From positions 2,409-62,408 of the forward strand of contig NW_004087083.1 in the NCBI RefSeq assembly GCF_000220395.1: 60,000 nt of DNA. The letters run 5' to 3'. Below the pieces are notes generated by a model. That model made no database searches. It worked only from the letters and a program-made list of their open reading frames with translations, and was not told where the DNA came from. This stretch comes from Ichthyophthirius multifiliis. Lineage: Eukaryota > Ciliophora > Oligohymenophorea > Hymenostomatida. Shown here piece after piece: positions 56,771 to 60,000 of the stretch; position 1 is the first letter of the stretch; each line of letters opens with the position of its first letter. Position numbers and translations under genes: made by a program.

Positions 56771-58170
56771 TCAATCTAACATATTTTTATTGATTTTTTC
56801 TGAAGTAAATTTAATTATTCGTTTTTCAGTCCCAAAACCATTCGATTACTAAATTTATTATTAATCAATTAAATTTCTTTACTAATATTTATTTATAGTA
56901 AAATTTATTAAAATTTAATTTTAAAATTAATTATAAAAATTTGTTACTTATTTATTCATATATAAATTTTTATTTTATCTTTATTATAAATCATTATTTT
57001 AAGTTTCATTATTATTTTTAAAACTCTAGTTTCTATTAAAGTCTTTTGATAATGAGCGAATCTTAAAAAATTAAATTATAATTAGTTAAACTTTAGAATA
57101 CCTTAAAATTGTATATTTATCTATTTCCATATTAGCCAGGCCCAGGTATAGATTAGTCTTTATTAATATAAGAATATACTCTTTCTCCGGGTACTATTTT
57201 TATACATGGAATAGGATTTTTATTTTCTAAAACATATTAACCTGGTCCCTTTATTAAAAAAGCATTTTAAAATAGAATGTAAAAAAAAAAAACATTTTAT
57301 ATTTAATAAATAATACTGGTAAAACATCTTTTTAAGGACTATAAGATCTAACAGCTTTTCCAATTTTAAAGCCAGTCTATCGTTTCTAAATTGGGTTTTT
57401 AGATATATTATAAGAACCGGGTCCAATGTTTTGAATAATAGTATTTTCTTTTATTTTAATTTTTTTGTTTTAAACTATAAAAAATATTACACTCTTTTTA
57501 TTTAGAAATAGAAAAGGTTCTATTTTTTTAAATTGAAGAAGTATCAATAGGATATTAGCCAGGACCTAAATTATAATCTTTCTATGTATTTTCAGTAAAA
57601 TAATCATCTTTCATCTTTAAACCAAAGCTATATTTTGGCGTAGATGATTAGTAATTAGATTTTACATATTTTCCTGGTCCAGGGGTATTTTAAATAATTA
57701 ATTATCTTTATGGGGAAGTGGTTTTAATACTTTTTTAATTATAAAATCAATTTTGTTGTTGTAAAAAATAAATAAATATTATTTACTTTGCTGATATTAT
57801 TTATTTAAACATTTGAGTATTAACTTCATAATAACCAGGACCTGGACTTTCATTCTATTAAGATTATTTTTATTCGCTATTTGGTGATTTTTTTCTTTTT
57901 AACTCTGAATTTATTGTAGGCATTTTATATACTATATTGATAATCATAAATATTAAAAAAAGTATATATTTTTATTTTTATGTGACATTATGGTAGTTAT
58001 TAATTAAATTTATTTTGTCTTTTTATTAATTTTTCTTAATTTTATTTATCTTCATTTTAGTCATCTTATATTTCTTCATTTTATGCTTATTATTATTCCC
58101 CTTATTCAATATCTTATTTTATAAAATTTATTTAAGATTTAATTAAATAGGAATTATTCCATAAATCCAT
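56771..58170 (-). CDS. SHIPPO/PGPG-repeat (sperm-tail PG-rich) axonemal protein
   Basis: Protein of the STPG/ODF3/SHIPPO family, which includes axonemal microtubule inner proteins. Repeats seen in order: SPGPGYYEVN, NTPGPGKYVKSN, YNLGPGQYPIDTS, IGPGSYNISKNPI, GPGQYVLENKNPIP and IPGPGQYGNRQIYN, with companion motifs PKYSFGLKM, TGFKIGKAV and GFGTEKRIIKF. It ends before TGA 56771-56773. Several short introns interrupt it, one with poly-T near 57280. The first ATG of the repeat-bearing exon is 57921-57923. An upstream exon starting at 58170 (MDLWNNSYLIKSQINFIKQD, then Gln/Glu-rich) splices exactly in frame through a 55-nt intron into this ATG region, so the longer start is preferred but unproven; it could instead be a tiny separate gene. 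Confidence 0.82.
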
Positions 58171-58286
58171 TTATATTTAAATATTATTATTCTTTTTTTT
58201 TTTTATAAAAACACAAAAAAATTAAAATATATTTTATTATATTTATTTGTGGTTAAAACGAAAAATACGATATAAATAATAACAAA

Positions 58287-59074
58287 TCATTTAATTTTTT
58301 ATATTTTATCAATTTAACTATTTTTGTCAACAATATATTCAAAAATTTTTTTGTTAGACCAATATCCAGTACCTAATGTTGAAATGTATTTTCTATTGCA
58401 TTTTTTTGATTTTATTTCAAATTAAACAGTAGAGTCTAATAATTTCTTTTTTATTCTTAAAACTTCATTTAATTCTATAATATAAGGCTTATCTTAACAA
58501 ATAAGTCCATAAAAATTAAATTCAAATTACTAACTATTTGGTAAATAATTTATTGATTTTACATATCTTCTTCCCATTCTGTATGTAATTATAGCTCCTA
58601 CAGTATTAAAAAAAGCTAATATGTAAGAAATTACGTATAATTTTTTTCTTTTTTCTTTATTTTCATATGTATCTTTTTATAATTTTTATAATTTTTTATC
58701 CAAAAAATATCCAAAATAGGCAAATGAAACTATTTTTTTTTTTAAAAAAAAAAGAAAAAATGAAAAAAATTGTTTTTTTTTTTTTAATAAAAATAAAAAT
58801 ATAAATTATTATTACTTAATGTAAATCCTAAAATTTAATATCTGCATGATTTAAAAAAAAAATTAGAAAAGCCATGTATTTTATATAAAAATACTTAATT
58901 TTGATTCTTTGCTAAATTTTGAAACTATTGAAATATTTGTTCATTGACTAATTTTTTGTTTTCATTTAAAAATTAAGTTAATTCTTGATTATTTTCTATA
59001 TTTTTTGTTAAAAAAGTTCTCTTGTTAAAAGTAGACTATATAAAGTTTCTTTTAAAATTATTTAATGCAAACAT
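58287..59074 (-). CDS. TMEM223-like mitochondrial membrane protein
   Basis: N-terminus MFALNNFKRNFIQSTFNKRT is basic and Ser/Thr-bearing, as in mitochondrial presequences. The body has two membrane segments, NNNIVSFAYFGYFL (interrupted by an intron near 58730-58800) and LYVISYILAFFNTVGAIITY, joined by a Lys-rich loop (KDTYENKEKRKKL). MGRRYVKSINYL and a C-terminal domain ending GTGYWSNKKIFEYIVDKN follow. This layout (presequence, two helices, then a beta-rich tail ending in a K-x-FDxxV-like motif) resembles TMEM223, a cytochrome-oxidase assembly factor of the inner membrane. TMEM186/TMEM70 share the layout, so the subfamily is uncertain. Stop TGA is 58287-58289. Confidence 0.55.
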
Positions 59075-59618
59075 CTTTTAATTTTTAATTTTTATAGATA
59101 TTATAAATTTGTTATAATTAAATTTATAGATTGTATATAATTTAAATTTAGTTTAATAATTTTTAACTGAATATTTAATTATAAATAATATAATTTAATA
59201 ATTTAAATATTTAATAATTTTTATATTTATTTGTTTTTAAATTAATATAAAATTAGTATATATTAATTATAATTAAATAATCAAAAAAAATATCTAATAT
59301 TATAAATATATGGATACTTTGCTTTATTAAAAATTATAATTGACCTTATTTTATAATTAAAAATAATATAATATAATGTATTTATATTATTTTGTCTTTT
59401 TTTTTTGATATTTTTTTTTTTTTTCAAATAGTAATAAATTATTTAATAATAATATTTATTGATTAAAATTAAATTAAATTAAATTTAATAAAATAAAAAT
59501 ATCATTTAAATTAAAAAAGTAAAATTTTAAAAATAAAATAACAATATAAATATAAATATTATTATACAAATAAGTAAATTATTATAAAAAATAAATAAAA
59601 AAAATAAAAAACATATAA
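59075..59618. other. Divergent spacer, no gene seen
   Basis: Separates the minus-strand TMEM223-like gene from the plus-strand gene at the window end, so both promoters should lie here. A/T-only; no element stands out. Confidence 0.65.
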
Positions 59619-60000
59619 ATGCTTTCTCAATAAGAAGAATTTAAATTTGATGAAGATTATTAAATTTCACATTACAATAAAAATAAAAAAGACGAATTCG
59701 TAGATACTTAAAACTAGTATTAAAGAGATAAAATACTAAAACAAACTCAAGATGAAAACAATCAATTAAAATATTAAGTTTATTTTTATTTAATTTAAAT
59801 AAGAAATGAAATAAAAATTATTTAATAATAATAAATTTTAATTTTATTTTTATTTAAATAAGAAATACAAAAAAAATAAATTATTTAATATTAAAAGAAA
59901 ATGATTATTTTAAATAAAATAATTAACAATCTTTATATTTTTTAAATAAAAAAAGATAAAAGTAAAAGAATAAAAATGGAACAAAGAAAAAGCTATTTTA
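59619..60000 (+). CDS. Hypothetical coiled-coil protein, 3' partial
   Basis: The ATG at 59619 opens MLSQQEEFKFDEDYQISHYN, then KNKKDEFVDTQNQYQRDKIL and KQTQDENNQLKYQ, a charged helical N-terminus. A likely intron of about 80-85 nt starts at about 59778. The next exon appears to continue as a coil (LKENDYFKQNNQQSLYFLNK) to the window edge, though the splice phase could not be fixed. Family unknown. Confidence 0.5.
59777..59865. repeat. Short direct repeat around an intron
   Basis: The segment TTTATTTTTATTTAA...TAAATAAGAAAT occurs twice, about 55 nt apart, once at the putative donor side and once at the acceptor side of the first intron of the last gene. It may reflect a small local duplication that created or extended the intron. 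Confidence 0.45.

Overview
The window is nuclear DNA of a ciliate with an extremely A+T-rich macronuclear genome. TAA and TAG occur throughout well-conserved proteins at positions expected to be glutamine or polar residues, and only TGA ends genes (the ciliate nuclear code, table 6). Introns are short (mostly 41-120 nt, GT...AG), and spacers are almost pure A/T with many (TA)n runs. The base composition, code and gene repertoire fit an oligohymenophorean ciliate; the A+T level looks more like Ichthyophthirius than Tetrahymena (inference). No rRNA, tRNA, CRISPR array, transposon or virus-like element was recognised.

Layout. 1-6.1 kb: 3' part of a CDPK-like kinase (+), a TSR2 ribosome-biogenesis factor (-), a small COPI-associated/TVP15-like membrane protein (-), an N/Q/K-rich hypothetical (+) and an SLC25 mitochondrial carrier (+). 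6.2-10.6 kb: TBCCD1, an unrecognised protein and a WD40 protein, all minus. 10.6-12.5 kb: a spacer of about 1.9 kb. 12.5-28 kb, all minus: a CAMKL/AMPK-like kinase, cysteinyl-tRNA synthetase, a secreted cysteine-rich protein ending in a class 3 lipase domain, and a 5.7-kb WD-repeat protein. 28.8-37.3 kb: a CDKL kinase (+), a Rab-like GTPase, a MOK kinase and APC5 (all -). 37.3-40.5 kb: the largest gene desert. 40.5-48.6 kb: a 6-kb multi-pass membrane protein and a coiled-coil protein with an alveolin-like Val/Pro segment. 48.6-50.5 kb: spacer. 50.5-59.1 kb, all minus: a COMMD protein, a four-EF-hand protein, a protein kinase fused to a kelch propeller, a Q/N-rich protein, a SHIPPO (PGPG-repeat) protein and a TMEM223-like mitochondrial membrane protein. 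59.6 kb to the end: the 5' end of a plus-strand gene.

There are no operons; each gene is its own unit and most lie on the minus strand.

By function, several genes belong to cilium and cytoskeleton biology (CDKL, MOK, SHIPPO, TBCCD1, EF-hand protein, probably the large WD protein). Others are housekeeping (CysRS, TSR2, APC5, SLC25, COMMD, Rab). The most unusual products are the cysteine-rich protein whose lipase domain lacks the catalytic serine, and the intact kinase-kelch fusion. At least four conserved genes switch to the -1 frame, as if one base were missing; three of the switches lie at or near short A/T runs. This looks like homopolymer undercalling in the assembly, but it should be checked.
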